Of a stretch of DNA of 64,000 nt, positions 37,098-49,522 are shown in pieces. The stretch spans positions 434,001-498,000 of the forward strand of contig NW_027478767.1 of assembly GCF_051014685.1 (NCBI RefSeq). The letters run 5' to 3'. This stretch comes from Ptiloglossa arizonensis. Taxonomy: Eukaryota; Arthropoda; Insecta; Hymenoptera; Colletidae. Position 1 is the stretch's first letter; each line of letters opens with the position of its first letter. Below the pieces are notes generated by a model, which made no database searches, was not told the origin of the DNA, and was given only the letters and a program-made list of their open reading frames with translations. The position numbers and the translations under genes were made by a program.

Positions 37098-40000
37098 CCA
37101 AACTGCCATATCTCGCGAACGGATTGATCAATCCGCAAAATTTCTGTTGCATCTGAAAGTAGAAACTCGCCCGATTATAACGGGAGGTGTAGTTTTCCCC
37201 TAGGCCGTTCCAGTTATTCATTTCGAGCATCAGAACTGCGAAAATTTTGAGTTTCTCAAGCGTTTCTTACCTCCAAACTGCCATATCTCGCGAACGGATT
37301 GACCAATCCGCAAAATTTCTGTTGCTTCTGAAAGTAGAAACTCGCCCGATTACAACGGGAGGTGTAGTTTTCCCCTAGGCCGTTCCAGTTATTCATTTCG
37401 AGCATCAGAACTGCGAAAATTTTGAGTTTCTCAAGCGTTTCTTATCTCCAAACTGCCATATCTCGCGAACGGATTGATCAATCCGCAAAATTTCTGTTGC
37501 ATCTGAAAGTAGAAACTCGCCCGATTACAACGGGAGGTGTAGTTTTCCCCTAGGCCGTTCCAGTTATTCATTTCGAGCATCAGAACTGCGAAAATTTTGA
37601 GTTTCTCAAGCGTTTCTTACCTCCAAACTGCCATATCTCACGAACGGATTGACCAATCCGCAAAATTTCTGTTGCTTCTGAAAGTAGAAACTCGCCCGAT
37701 TACAACGGTATGCGCACTATTCCCCTAGGCCGTTCTAGTTATTCGTATCGAGCATCAGAAATGCGAAAATTTTGAGTTTCTGAAGCGTTTCTTACCTCCA
37801 AACTGCCATATCTCGCGAACGGATTGACCAATCCGCAAAATTTCTGTTCTATCTGAAAGTAGAAACTCGCCCGATTACAACGGTATGCGCACTTTTCCCC
37901 TAGGCCGTTCTTGTTATTCGTTTCGAGCATCAGAACTGCGAATATTTTCAGTTTCTCAAGCGTTTCTTACCTCCAAACTGCCATATCTCGCGAACGGATT
38001 GACCAATCCGCAAAATTTCTGTTGCTTCTGAAAGTAGAAACTCGCCCGATTACAACGGTATGCGCACTTTTCCCCTAGGCCGTACTAGTTATTCGTTTCG
38101 AGCATCAAAAATGCGAAAATTTTGAGTTTCTCAAGCGTTAGTTACCTCCAAACTGCCATATCTCGCGAACGGATTAACCAATTCGCAAAATTTCTGTTGC
38201 ATCTGAAAGTAGAAACTCGCCCGATTACAACGGTATGCGCACTTTTCCCCTAGGCCGTTCTTGTTATTCGTTTCGAGCATCAGAACTGCGAATATTTTGA
38301 GTTTCTCAAGCGTTTCTTACCTCCAAACTGCCATATCTCGCGAACGGATTGACCAATCCGCAAAATTTCTGTTGCATCTGAAAGTAGAAACTCGCCCGAT
38401 TACAACGGTAGGTGTAGTTTTCCCCTAGGCCTTTCTAGTTATTCGTTTCGAGCATCAGAACTGCGAAAATTTTGAGTTTCTCAAGCGTTTCTTACCTCCA
38501 AACTGCCATATCTCGCGAACGGATTGACCAATCCGCAAAATTTCTGTTGCATCTGAAAGTAGAAACTCGCCCGATTACAACGGTATGCGCACTTTTCCCC
38601 TAGGCCGTTCTAGTTATTCGTGTCGAGCATTAGAACTGCGAAAATTTTGAGTTTCTCAAGCGTTTCTTACCTCCAAACTGCCATATCTCGCGAACGGATT
38701 GACCAATCCGCAAAATTTCTGTTGCATCTAAAAGTAGAAACTCGCCCGATTACAACGGTATGCGTACTTTTCCCCTAGGCCGTTCTAGTTATTCGTGTCG
38801 AGCATTAGAACTGCGAAAATTTTGAGTTTCTCAAGCGTTTCTTACCTCCAAACTGCCATATCTCGCGAACGGATTGACCAATCCGCAAAATTTCTGTTGC
38901 ATCTAAAAGTAGAAACTCGCCCGATTACAACGGTATGCGTACTTTTCCCCTAGGCCGTTCTTGTTATTCGTTTCGAGCATCAGAACTGCGAAAATTTTGA
39001 GTTTCTCAAGCGTTTCTTACCTCCAAACTGCCATATCTCGCGAACGGATCGACGAATCCGCAAAATTTCTGTTGCATCTGAAAGTAGAAACTCGCCCGAT
39101 TACAACGGTATGCGCACTTTTCCCCTATGCCGTTCTTGTTATTCGTTTCGAGCATCAGAACTGCGAATATTGTGAGTTTCTCAAGCGTTTCTTACCTCCA
39201 AACTGCCATATCTCGCGAACGGATAGACCAATCCGCAAAATTTCTGTTGCTTCTGAAAGTAGAAACTCGCCCGATTACAACGGTATGCGCACTTTTCCCC
39301 TAGGCCGTACTAGTTATTCGTTTTGAGCATCAAAAATGCGAAAATTTTGAGTTTCTCAAGCGTTAGTTACCTCCAAACTGCCATATCTCGCGAACGGATT
39401 AACCAATTCGCAAAATTTCTGTTGCATCTGAAAGTAGAAACTCGCCCGATTACAACGATATTCGCACTTTTCCCCTAGGCCGTTCTTGTTATTCGTTTCG
39501 AGCATCAGAACTGCGAATATTTTGAGTTTCTCAAGCGTTTCTTACCTCCAAACTGCCATATCTCGCGAACGGATTGACCAATCCGCAAAATTTCTGTTGC
39601 ATCTGAAAGTAGAAACTCGCCCGATTACAACGGTAGGTGTAGTTTTCCCCTAGGCCTTTCTAGTTATTCGTTTCGAGCATCAGAACTGCGAAAATTTTGA
39701 GTTTCTCAAGCGTTTCTTACCTCCAAACTGCCATATCTAGCGAACGGATTGACCAATCCGCAAAATTTCTATTGCTTCTGAAAGTACAAACTCGCCCGAT
39801 TATAACGGTGTGCGCACTTTTCCCCTAGGCCGTACTAGTTATTCGTTTCGAGCATCAGAAATGCGAAAATTTTGAGTTTCTCAAGCGTTTCTTATCTCCA
39901 AACTGCCATATCTCGCGAACGGATTGATCAATCCGCAAAATTTCTGTTGCATCTGAAAGTAGAAACTCGCCCGATTACAACGGTATGCGCACTTTTCCCC

Positions 40001-40422
40001 TAGGCCGTTCTTGTTATTCGTTTCGAGCATCAGAACTGCGCAAATTTTGAGTTTCTCAAGCGTTTCTTGCCTCCAAACTGCCATATCTCGCGAACGGATT
40101 GACCAATCCGCAAAATTTCTGTTGCATCTGAAAGTAGAAACTCGCCCGATTACAACGGTATGCGCACTTTTCCCCTAGGCCGTTCTAGTTATTCGTGTCG
40201 AGCATTAGAACTGCGAAAATTTTGAGTTTCTCAAGCGTTTCTTATCTCCAAACTGCCATATCTCGCGAACGGATTGATCAATCCGCAAAATTTCTGTTGC
40301 TTCTGAAAGTAGAAACTCGCCCGATTACAACGGTATGCGCACTTTTTCCCTAGGCCGTACTAGTTATTCGTTTCGAGCATCAAAAATGCGAAAATTTTGA
40401 GTTTCTCAAGCGTTAGTTACCT
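36748..40422 (+). repeat. Large duplicated segment, copy 1 (21 monomers)
   Basis: The order is e f' P' P'' P' Y Z b U 9 12 Q 3 4 5 6 9 10 11 12 S. Three consecutive monomers (37098-37622) all carry gggaggtgtag. Type 4 has gacgaatcc and cctatgcc (AvrII site lost), and type 10 has ggtgtgcgc. Copy 2 begins at 40773. The two copies differ by whole monomers: b and U are separate here but fused in copy 2, and types 7 and 8 are missing here between 6 and 9. The first two monomers overlap the last 6-mer. Confidence 0.88.
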
Positions 40423-40772
40423 CCAAACTGCCATATCTCGCGAACGGATTAACCAATTCGCAAAATTTCTGTTGCATCTGAAAGTAGAAACTCGCCCGAT
40501 TACAACGGTATGCGCACTTTTCCCCTAGGCCGTTCTTGTTATTCGTTTCGAGCATCAGAACTGCGAATATTTTGAGTTTCTCAAGCGTTTCTTACCTCCA
40601 AACTGCCATATCTCGCGAACGGATTGACCAATCCGCAAAATTTCTGTTGCATCTGAAAGTAGAAACTCGCCCGATTACAACGGTAGGTGTAGTTTTCCCC
40701 TAGGCCTTTCTAGTTATTCGTTTCGAGCATCAGAACTGCGAAAATTTTGAGTTTCTCAAGCGTTTCTTACCT
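40423..40772 (+). repeat. Two monomers between the large duplicated segments
   Basis: These are a U monomer and a type 9 monomer. They separate copy 1 and copy 2 of the 21-22-monomer segment. The type 9 ends in tttctcaag rather than the ttctgaag seen in d, so it is the left-array form. Confidence 0.85.
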
Positions 40773-43700
40773 CCAAACTGCCATATCTCGAGAACGGATT
40801 GACCAATCCGCAAAATTTCTGTTGCATCTGAAAGTAGAAACTCGCCCGATTACAACGGTATGCGCACTTTTCCCCTAGGCCGTTGTAGTTATTCGTGTCG
40901 AGCATTAGAACTGCGAAAATTTTGAGTTTCTCAAGCGTTTCTTATCTCCAAACTGCCACATCTCGCGAACGGATTGACCAATCCGCAAAATTTCTGTTGC
41001 ATCTAAAAGTAGAAACTCGCCCGATTACAACGGTATGCGTACTTTTCCCCTAGGCCGTTCTTGTTATTCGTTTCGAGCATCAGAACTGCGAAAATTTTGA
41101 GTTTCTCAAGCGTTTCTTATCTCCAAACTGCCATATCTCGCGAACGGATTGATCAATCCGCAAAATTTCTGTTGCATCTGAAAGTAGAAACTCGCCCGAT
41201 TATAACGGGAGGTGTAGTTTTCCCCTAGGCCGTTCCAGTTATTCATTTCGAGCATCAGAACTGCGAAAATTTTGAGTTTCTCAAGCGTTTCTTACCTCCA
41301 AACTGCCATATCTCGCGAACGGATTGACCAATCCGCAAAATTTCTGTTGCTTCTGAAAGTAGAAACTCGCCCGATTACAACGGGAGGTGTAGTTTTCCCC
41401 TAGGCCGTTCCAGTTATTCATTTCGAGCATCAGAACTGCGAAAATTTTGAGTTTCTCAAGCGTTTCTTATCTCCAAACTGCCATATCTCGCGAACGGATT
41501 GATCAATCCGCAAAATTTCTGTTGCATCTGAAAGTAGAAACTCGCCCGATTACAACGGGAGGTGTAGTTTTCCCCTAGGCCGTTCCAGTTATTCATTTCG
41601 AGCATCAGAACTGCGAAAATTTTGAGTTTCTCAAGCGTTTCTTACCTCCAAACTGCCATATCTCACGAACGGATTGACCAATCCGCAAAATTTCTGTTGC
41701 TTCTGAAAGTAGAAACTCGCCCGATTACAACGGTATGCGCACTATTCCCCTAGGCCGTTCTAGTTATTCGTATCGAGCATCAGAAATGCGAAAATTTTGA
41801 GTTTCTGAAGCGTTTCTTACCTCCAAACTGCCATATCTCGCGAACGGATTGACCAATCCGCAAAATTTCTGTTCTATCTGAAAGTAGAAACTCGCCCGAT
41901 TACAACGGTATGCGCACTTTTCCCCTAGGCCGTTCTTGTTATTCGTTTCGAGCATCAGAACTGCGAATATTTTCAGTTTCTCAAGCGTTTCTTACCTCCA
42001 AACTGCCATATCTCGCGAACGGATTGACCAATCCGCAAAATTTCTGTTGCTTCTGAAAGTAGAAACTCGCCCGATTACAACGGTATGCGCACTTTTCCCC
42101 TAGGCCGTTCTTGTTATTCGTTTCGAGCATCAGAACTGCGAATATTTTGAGTTTCTCAAGCGTTTCTTACCTCCAAACTGCCATATCTCGCGAACGGATT
42201 GACCAATCCGCAAAATTTCTGTTGCATCTGAAAGTAGAAACTCGCCCGATTACAACGGTAGGTGTAGTTTTCCCCTAGGCCTTTCTAGTTATTCGTTTCG
42301 AGCATCAGAACTGCGAAAATTTTGAGTTTCTCAAGCGTTTCTTACCTCCAAACTGCCATATCTCGCGAACGGATTGACCAATCCGCAAAATTTCTGTTGC
42401 ATCTGAAAGTAGAAACTCGCCCGATTACAACGGTATGCGCACTTTTCCCCTAGGCCGTTCTAGTTATTCGTGTCGAGCATTAGAACTGCGAAAATTTTGA
42501 GTTTCTCAAGCGTTTCTTACCTCCAAACTGCCATATCTCGCGAACGGATTGACCAATCCGCAAAATTTCTGTTGCATCTAAAAGTAGAAACTCGCCCGAT
42601 TACAACGGTATGCGTACTTTTCCCCTAGGCCGTTCTAGTTATTCGTGTCGAGCATTAGAACTGCGAAAATTTTGAGTTTCTCAAGCGTTTCTTACCTCCA
42701 AACTGCCATATCTCGCGAACGGATTGACCAATCCGCAAAATTTCTGTTGCATCTAAAAGTAGAAACTCGCCCGATTACAACGGTATGCGTACTTTTCCCC
42801 TAGGCCGTTCTTGTTATTCGTTTCGAGCATCAGAACTGCGAAAATTTTGAGTTTCTCAAGCGTTTCTTACCTCCAAACTGCCATATCTCGCGAACGGATC
42901 GACCAATCCGCAAAATTTCTGTTGCATCTGAAAGTAGAAACTCGCCCGATTACAACGGTATGCGCACTTTTCCCCTATGCCGTTCTTGTTATTCGTTTCG
43001 AGCATCAGAACTGCGAATATTGTGAGTTTCTCAAGCGTTTCTTACCTCCAAACTGCCATATCTCGCGAACGGATAGACCAATCCGCAAAATTTCTGTTGC
43101 TTCTGAAAGTAGAAACTCGCCCGATTACAACGGTATGCGCACTTTTCCCCTAGGCCGTACTAGTTATTCGTTTTGAGCATCAAAAATGCGAAAATTTTGA
43201 GTTTCTCAAGCGTTAGTTACCTCCAAACTGCCATATCTCGCGAACGGATTAACCAATTCGCAAAATTTCTGTTGCATCTGAAAGTAGAAACTCGCCCGAT
43301 TACAACGATATTCGCACTTTTCCCCTAGGCCGTTCTTGTTATTCGTTTCGAGCATCAGAACTGCGAATATTTTGAGTTTCTCAAGCGTTTCTTACCTCCA
43401 AACTGCCATATCTCGCGAACGGATTGACCAATCCGCAAAATTTCTGTTGCTTCTGAAAGTAGAAACTCGCCAGATTACAACGGTATGCGCACTTTTCCCC
43501 TAGGCCGTACTAGTTATTCGTTTCGAGCATCAAAAATGCGAAAATTTTGAGTTCCTCAAGCGTTAGTTACCTCCAAACTGCCATATCTCGCGAACGGATT
43601 AACCAATTCGCAAAATTTCTGTTGCATCTGAAAGTAGAAACGCGCCCGATTACAACGGTATGCGCACTTTTCCCCTAGGCCGTTCTTGTTATTCGTTTCG

Positions 43701-44622
43701 AGCATCAGAACTGCGAATATTTTGAGTTTCTCAAGCGTTTCTTACCTCCAAACTGCCATATCTCGCGAACGGATTGACCAATCCGCAAAATTTCTGTTGC
43801 ATCTGAAAGTAGAAACTCGCCCGATTACAACGGTAGGTGTAGTTTTCCCCTAGGCCTTTCTAGTTATTCGTTTCGAGCATCAGAACTGCGAAAATTTTGA
43901 GTTTCTCAAGCGTTTCTTACCTCCAAACTGCCATATCTAGCGAACGGATTGACCAATCCGCAAAATTTCTATTGCTTCTGAAAGTACAAACTCGCCCGAT
44001 TATAACGGTGTGCGCACTTTTCCCCTAGGCCGTACTAGTTATTCGTTTCGAGCATCAGAAATGCGAAAATTTTGAGTTTCTCAAGCGTTTCTTATCTCCA
44101 AACTGCCATATCTCGCGAACGGATTGATCAATCCGCAAAATTTCTGTTGCATCTGAAAGTAGAAACTCGCCCGATTACAACGGTATGCGCACTTTTCCCC
44201 TAGGCCGTTCTTGTTATTCGTTTCGAGCATCAGAACTGCGCAAATTTTGAGTTTCTCAAGCGTTTCTTGCCTCCAAACTGCCATATCTCGCGAACGGATT
44301 GACCAATCCGCAAAATTTCTGTTGCATCTGAAAGTAGAAACTCGCCCGATTACAACGGTATGCGCACTTTTCCCCTAGGCCGTTCTAGTTATTCGTGTCG
44401 AGCATTAGAACTGCGAAAATTTTGAGTTTCTCAAGCGTTTCTTATCTCCAAACTGCCATATCTCGCGAACGGATTGATCAATCCGCAAAATTTCTGTTGC
44501 TTCTGAAAGTAGAAACTCGCCCGATTACAACGGTATGCGCACTTTTTCCCTAGGCCGTACTAGTTATTCGTTTCGAGCATCAAAAATGCGAAAATTTTGA
44601 GTTTCTCAAGCGTTTCTTACCT
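40773..44622 (+). repeat. Large duplicated segment, copy 2 (22 monomers)
   Basis: The order is e f P' P'' P' Y Z b/U 9 12 Q 3 4 5 6 7 8 9 10 11 12 S. Offsets to copy 1 are +4025 on the left, +3850 after the b/U fusion at 41998-42172, and +4200 after types 7 and 8. The rare cctatgcc of type 4 (42977), ggtgtgcgc of type 10 and the gaatattttcag end of Z are shared with copy 1, which supports common descent. The S monomer keeps catcaaaaatg but ends tttcttacc instead of ttagttacc, marking the right junction. Confidence 0.88.
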
Positions 44623-45147
44623 CCAAACTGCCATATCTCGCGAACGGATTGACCAATCCGCAAAATTTCTGTTGCTTCTGAAAGTAGAAACTCGCCCGAT
44701 TACAACGGGAGGTGTAGTTTTCCCCTAGGCCGTTCCAGTTATTCATTTCGAGCATCAGAACTGCGAAAACTTTGAGTTTCTCAAGCGTTTCTTATCTCCA
44801 AACTGCCATATCTCGCGAACGGATTGATCAATCCGCAAAATTTCTGTTGCATCTGAAAGTAGAAACTCGCCCGATTACAACGGGAGGTGTAGTTTTCCCC
44901 TAGGCCGTTCCAGTTATTCATTTCGAGCATCAGAACTGCGAAAATTTTGAGTTTCTCAAGCGTTTCTTACCTCCAAACTGCCATATCTCGCGAACGGATT
45001 AACCAATTCGCAAAATTTCTGTTGCATCTGAAAGTAGAAACGCGCCCGATTACAACGGTATGCGCACTTTTCCCCTAGGCCGTTCTAGTTATTCGTGTCG
45101 AGCATTAGAACTGCGAAAATTTTGAGTTTCTCAAGCGTTTCTTATCT
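44623..45147 (+). repeat. Three monomers P'' P' 8/12
   Basis: Two gggaggtgtag monomers are followed by a chimera at 44973-45147 that starts as type 8 (taacc, aaacgcgccc) and ends as type 12 (ttctag, cattag). The rare aaaactttgag variant near 44768 recurs near 46168, eight monomers away. Confidence 0.85.
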
Positions 45148-46372
45148 CCAAACTGCCATATCTCGCGAACGGATTGATCAATCCGCAAAATTTCTGTTGC
45201 TTCTGAAAGTAGAAACTCGCCCGATTACAACGGTATGCGCACTATTCCCCTAGGCCGTTCTAGTTATTCGTATCGAGCATCAGAAATGCGAAAATTTTGA
45301 GTTTCTGAAGCGTTTCTTACCTCCAAACTGCCATATCTCGCGAACGGATTGACCAATCCGCAAAATTTCTGTTCTATCTGAAAGTAGAAACTCGCCCGAT
45401 TACAACGGTATGCGCACTTTTCCCCTAGGCCGTTCTTGTTATTCGTTTCGAGCATCAGAACTGCGAATATTTTGAGTTTCTCAAGCGTTTCTTACCTCCA
45501 AACTGCCATATCTCGGGAACGGATTGACCAATCCGCAAAATTTCTGTTGCTTCTGAAAGTAGAAACTCGCCCGATTACAACGGTATGCGCACTTTTCCCC
45601 TAGGCCGTACTAGTTATTCGTTTCGAGCATCAAAAATGCGAAAATTTTGAGTTTCTCAAGCGTTAGTTACCTCCAAACTGCCATATCTCGCGAACGGATT
45701 AACCAATTCGCAAAATTTCTGTTGCATCTGAAAGTAGAAACTCGCCCGATTACAACGGTAGGTGTAGTTTTCCCCTAGGCCTTTCTAGTTATTCGTTTCG
45801 AGCATCAGAACTGCGAAAATTTTGAGTTTCTCAAGCGTTTCTTACCTCCAAACTGCCATATCTCGCGAACGGATTGACCAATCCGCAAAATTTCTGTTGC
45901 ATCTGAAAGTAGAAACTCGCCCGATTACAACGGTATGCGCACTTTTCCCCTAGGCCGTTCTAGTTATTCGTGTCGAGCATTAGAACTGCGAAAATTTTGA
46001 GTTTCTCAAGCGTTTCTTACCTCCAAACTGCCATATCTCGCGAACGGATTGACCAATCCGCAAAATTTCTGTTGCATCTAAAAGTAGAAACTCGCCCGAT
46101 TACAACGGGAGGTGTAGTTTTCCCCTAGGCCGTTCCAGTTATTCATTTCGAGCATCAGAACTGCGAAAACTTTGAGTTTCTCAAGCGTTTCTTATCTCCA
46201 AACTGCCATATCTCGCGAACGGATTGATCAATCCGCAAAATTTCTGTTGCATCTGAAAGTAGAAACTCGCCCGATTACAACGGGAGGTGTAGTTTTCCCC
46301 TAGGCCGTTCCAGTTATTCATTTCGAGCATCAGAACTGCTAAAATTTTGAGTTTCTCAAGCGTTTCTTACCT
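45148..46372 (+). repeat. 7-mer HOR (1225 bp)
   Basis: The order is Y Z b U/9 12 Q/P P'. The first five monomers recur at 46373-47247 (+1225). The U/9 chimera (45673-45847) has taacc followed by ggtaggtgtag and cctttctag. Private changes are tcgggaacgg at the start of b and ctgctaaaa in P'. Confidence 0.87.
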
Positions 46373-46547
46373 CCAAACTGCCATATCTCCCGAACGGATT
46401 GACCAATCCGCAAAATTTCTGTTGCTTCTGAAAGTAGAAACTCGCCCGATTACAACGGTATGCGCACTATTCCCCTAGGCCGTTCTAGTTATTCGTATCG
46501 AGCATCAGAAATGCGAAAATTTTGAGTTTCTGAAGCGTTTCTTACCT
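46373..46547 (+). repeat. Y monomer opening the second 7-mer copy
   Basis: This Y monomer has tcccgaacgg, actattcccc and cgtatcg, and ends ttctgaag. It corresponds to 45148-45322 and immediately precedes the 6-mer pair, which begins with Z. Confidence 0.85.
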
Positions 46548-47597
46548 CCAAACTGCCATATCTCGCGAACGGATTGACCAATCCGCAAAATTTCTGTTCT
46601 ATCTGAAAGTAGAAACTCGCCCGATTACAACGGTATGCGCACTTTTCCTCTAGGCCGTTCTTGTTATTCGTTTCGAGCATCAGAACTGCGAATATTTTGA
46701 GTTTCTCAAGCGTTTCTTACCTCCAAACTGCCATATCTCGCGAACGGATTGACCAATCCGCAAAATTTCTGTTGCTTCTGAAAGTAGAAACTCGCCCGAT
46801 TACAACGGTATGCGCACTTTTCCCCTAGGCCGTACTAGTTATTCGTTTCGAGCATCAAAAATGCGAAAATTTTGAGTTTCTCAAGCGTTAGTTACCTCCA
46901 AACTGCCATATCTCGCGAACGGATTAACCAATTCGCAAAATTTCTGTTGCATCTGAAAGTAGAAACTCGCCCGATTACAACGGTAGGTGTAGTTTTCCCC
47001 TAGGCCTTTCTAGTTATTCGTTTCGAGCATCAGAACTGCGAAAATTTTGAGTTTCTCAAGCGTTTCTTACCTCCAAACTGCCATATCTCGCGAACGGATT
47101 GACCAATCCGCAAAATTTCTGTTGCATCTGAAAGTAGAAACTCGCCCGATTACAACGGTATGCGCACTTTTCCCCTAGGCCGTTCTAGTTATTCGTGTCG
47201 AGCATTAGAACTGCGAAAATTTTGAGTTTCTCAAGCGTTTCTTACCTCCAAACTGCCATATCTCGCGAACGGATTGACCAATCCGCAAAATTTCTGTTGC
47301 ATCTAAAAGTAGAAACTCGCCCGATTACAACGGTATGCGTACTTTTCCCCTAGGCCGTTCTAGTTATTCGTGTCGAGCATTAGAACTGCGAAAATTTTGA
47401 GTTTCTCAAGCGTTTCTTACCTCCAAACTGCCATATCTCGCGAACGGATTGACCAATCCGCAAAATTTCTGTTGCATCTAAAAGTAGAAACTCGCCCGAT
47501 TACAACGGTATGCGTACTTTTCCCCTAGGCCGTTCTTGTTATTCGTTTCGAGCATCAGAACTGCGAAAATTTTGAGTTTCTCAAGCGTTTCTTACCT
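46548..47597 (+). repeat. 6-mer HOR of the right zone (1050 bp), copy 1
   Basis: The order is Z b U/9 12 Q 3. The Z monomer has cctctagg near 46647, which destroys the AvrII site. The same rare change is at 47697, exactly +1050, showing a recent tandem duplication. Confidence 0.9.
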
Positions 47598-48647
47598 CCA
47601 AACTGCCATATCTCGCGAACGGATCGACCAATCCGCAAAATTTCTGTTCTATCTGAAAGTAGAAACTCGCCCGATTACAACGGTATGCGCACTTTTCCTC
47701 TAGGCCGTTCTTGTTATTCGTTTCGAGCATCAGAACTGCGAATATTTTGAGTTTCTCAAGCGTTTCTTACCTCCAAACTGCCATATCTCGCGAACGGATT
47801 GACCAATCCGCAAAATTTCTGTTGCTTCTGAAAGTAGAAACTCGCCCGATTACAACGGTATGCGCACTTTTCCCCTAGGCCGTACTAGTTATTCGTTTCG
47901 AGCATCAAAAATGCGAAAATTTTGAGTTTCTCAAGCGTTAGTTACCTCCAAACTGCCATATCTCGCGAACGGATTAACCAATTCGCAAAATTTCTGTTGC
48001 ATCTGAAAGTAGAAACTCGCCCGATTACAACGGTAGGTGTAGTTTTCCCCTAGGCCTTTCTAGTTATTCGTTTCGAGCATCAGAACTGCGAAAATTTTGA
48101 GTTTCTCAAGCGTTTCTTACCTCCAAACTGCCATATCTCGCGAACGGATTGACCAATCCGCAAAATTTCTGTTGCATCTGAAAGTAGAAACTCGCCCGAT
48201 TACAACGGTATGCGCACTTTTCCCCTAGGCCGTTCTAGTTATTCGTGTCGAGCATTAGAACTGCGAAAATTTTGAGTTTCTCAAGCGTTTCTTACCTCCA
48301 AACTGCCATATCTCGCGAACGGATTGACCAATCCGCAAAATTTCTGTTGCATCTAAAAGTAGAAACTCGCCCGATTACAACGGTATGCGTACTTTTCCCC
48401 TAGGCCGTTCTAGTTATTCGTGTCGAGCATTAGAACTGCGAAAATTTTGAGTTTCTCAAGCGTTTCTTACCTCCAAACTGCCATATCTCGCGAACGGATT
48501 GACCAATCCGCAAAATTTCTGTTGCATCTAAAAGTAGAAACTCGCCCGATTACAACGGTATGCGTACTTTTCCCCTAGGCCGTTCTTGTTATTCGTTTCG
48601 AGCATCAGAACTGCGAAAATTTTGAGTTTCTCAAGCGTTTCTTACCT
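47598..48647 (+). repeat. 6-mer HOR of the right zone (1050 bp), copy 2
   Basis: The order is 4/Z b U/9 12 Q 3. The first monomer is a chimera with atcgacc of type 4 at offset about 28 and gttctatc of Z at offset about 51. That chimera is the expected product of unequal exchange between a Z and a type 4 monomer. The last three monomers also form the start of the 8-mer array. Confidence 0.9.
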
Positions 48648-49522
48648 CCAAACTGCCATATCTCGCGAACGGATCGACCAATCCGCAAAATTTCTGTTGC
48701 ATCTGAAAGTAGAAACTCGCCCGATTACAACGGTATGCGCACTTTTCCCCTAGGCCGTTCTTGTTATTCGTTTCGAGCATCAGAACTGCGAATATTGTGA
48801 GTTTCTCAAGCGTTTCTTACCTCCAAACTGCCATATCTCGCGAACGGATTGACCAATCCGCAAAATTTCTGTTGCTTCTGAAAGTAGAAACTCGCCCGAT
48901 TACAACGGTATGCGCACTTTTCCCCTAGGCCGTACTAGTTATTCGTTTTGAGCATCAAAAATGCGAAAATTTTGAGTTTCTCAAGCGTTAGTTACCTCCA
49001 AACTGCCATATCTCGCGAACGGATTAACCAATTCGCAAAATTTCTGTTGCATCTGAAAGTAGAAACTCGCCCGATTACAACGATATTCGCACTTTTCCCC
49101 TAGGCCGTTCTTGTTATTCGTTTCGAGCATCAGAACTGCGAATATTTTGAGTTTCTCAAGCGTTTCTTACCTCCAAACTGCCATATCTCGCGAACGGATT
49201 GACCAATCCGCAAAATTTCTGTTGCTTCTGAAAGTAGAAACTCGCCAGATTACAACGGTATGCGCACTTTTCCCCTAGGCCGTACTAGTTATTCGTTTCG
49301 AGCATCAAAAATGCGAAAATTTTGAGTTCCTCAAGCGTTAGTTACCTCCAAACTGCCATATCTCGCGAACGGATTAACCAATTCGCAAAATTTCTGTTGC
49401 ATCTGAAAGTAGAAACGCGCCCGATTACAACGGTATGCGCACTTTTCCCCTAGGCCGTTCTTGTTATTCGTTTCGAGCATCAGAACTGCGAATATTTTGA
49501 GTTTCTCAAGCGTTTCTTACCT
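48123..49522 (+). repeat. 8-mer HOR (1400 bp), copy 1
   Basis: The order is 12 Q 3 4 5 6 7 8. The types and their internal order match the left-zone super-units, but types 9, 10 and 11 are missing between 8 and 12. Markers gccagatt (type 7) and attgtgag (type 4) recur at +1400. Confidence 0.92.

Noticed and set aside
38961..39326. 121-codon plus-strand open frames at 38961-39326 and 42811-43176
   Set aside because: They span about two satellite monomers and are the same duplicated block. Length comes from lost stop codons in types 3, 4 and 5 rather than from coding constraint, and no recognisable protein sequence is seen.
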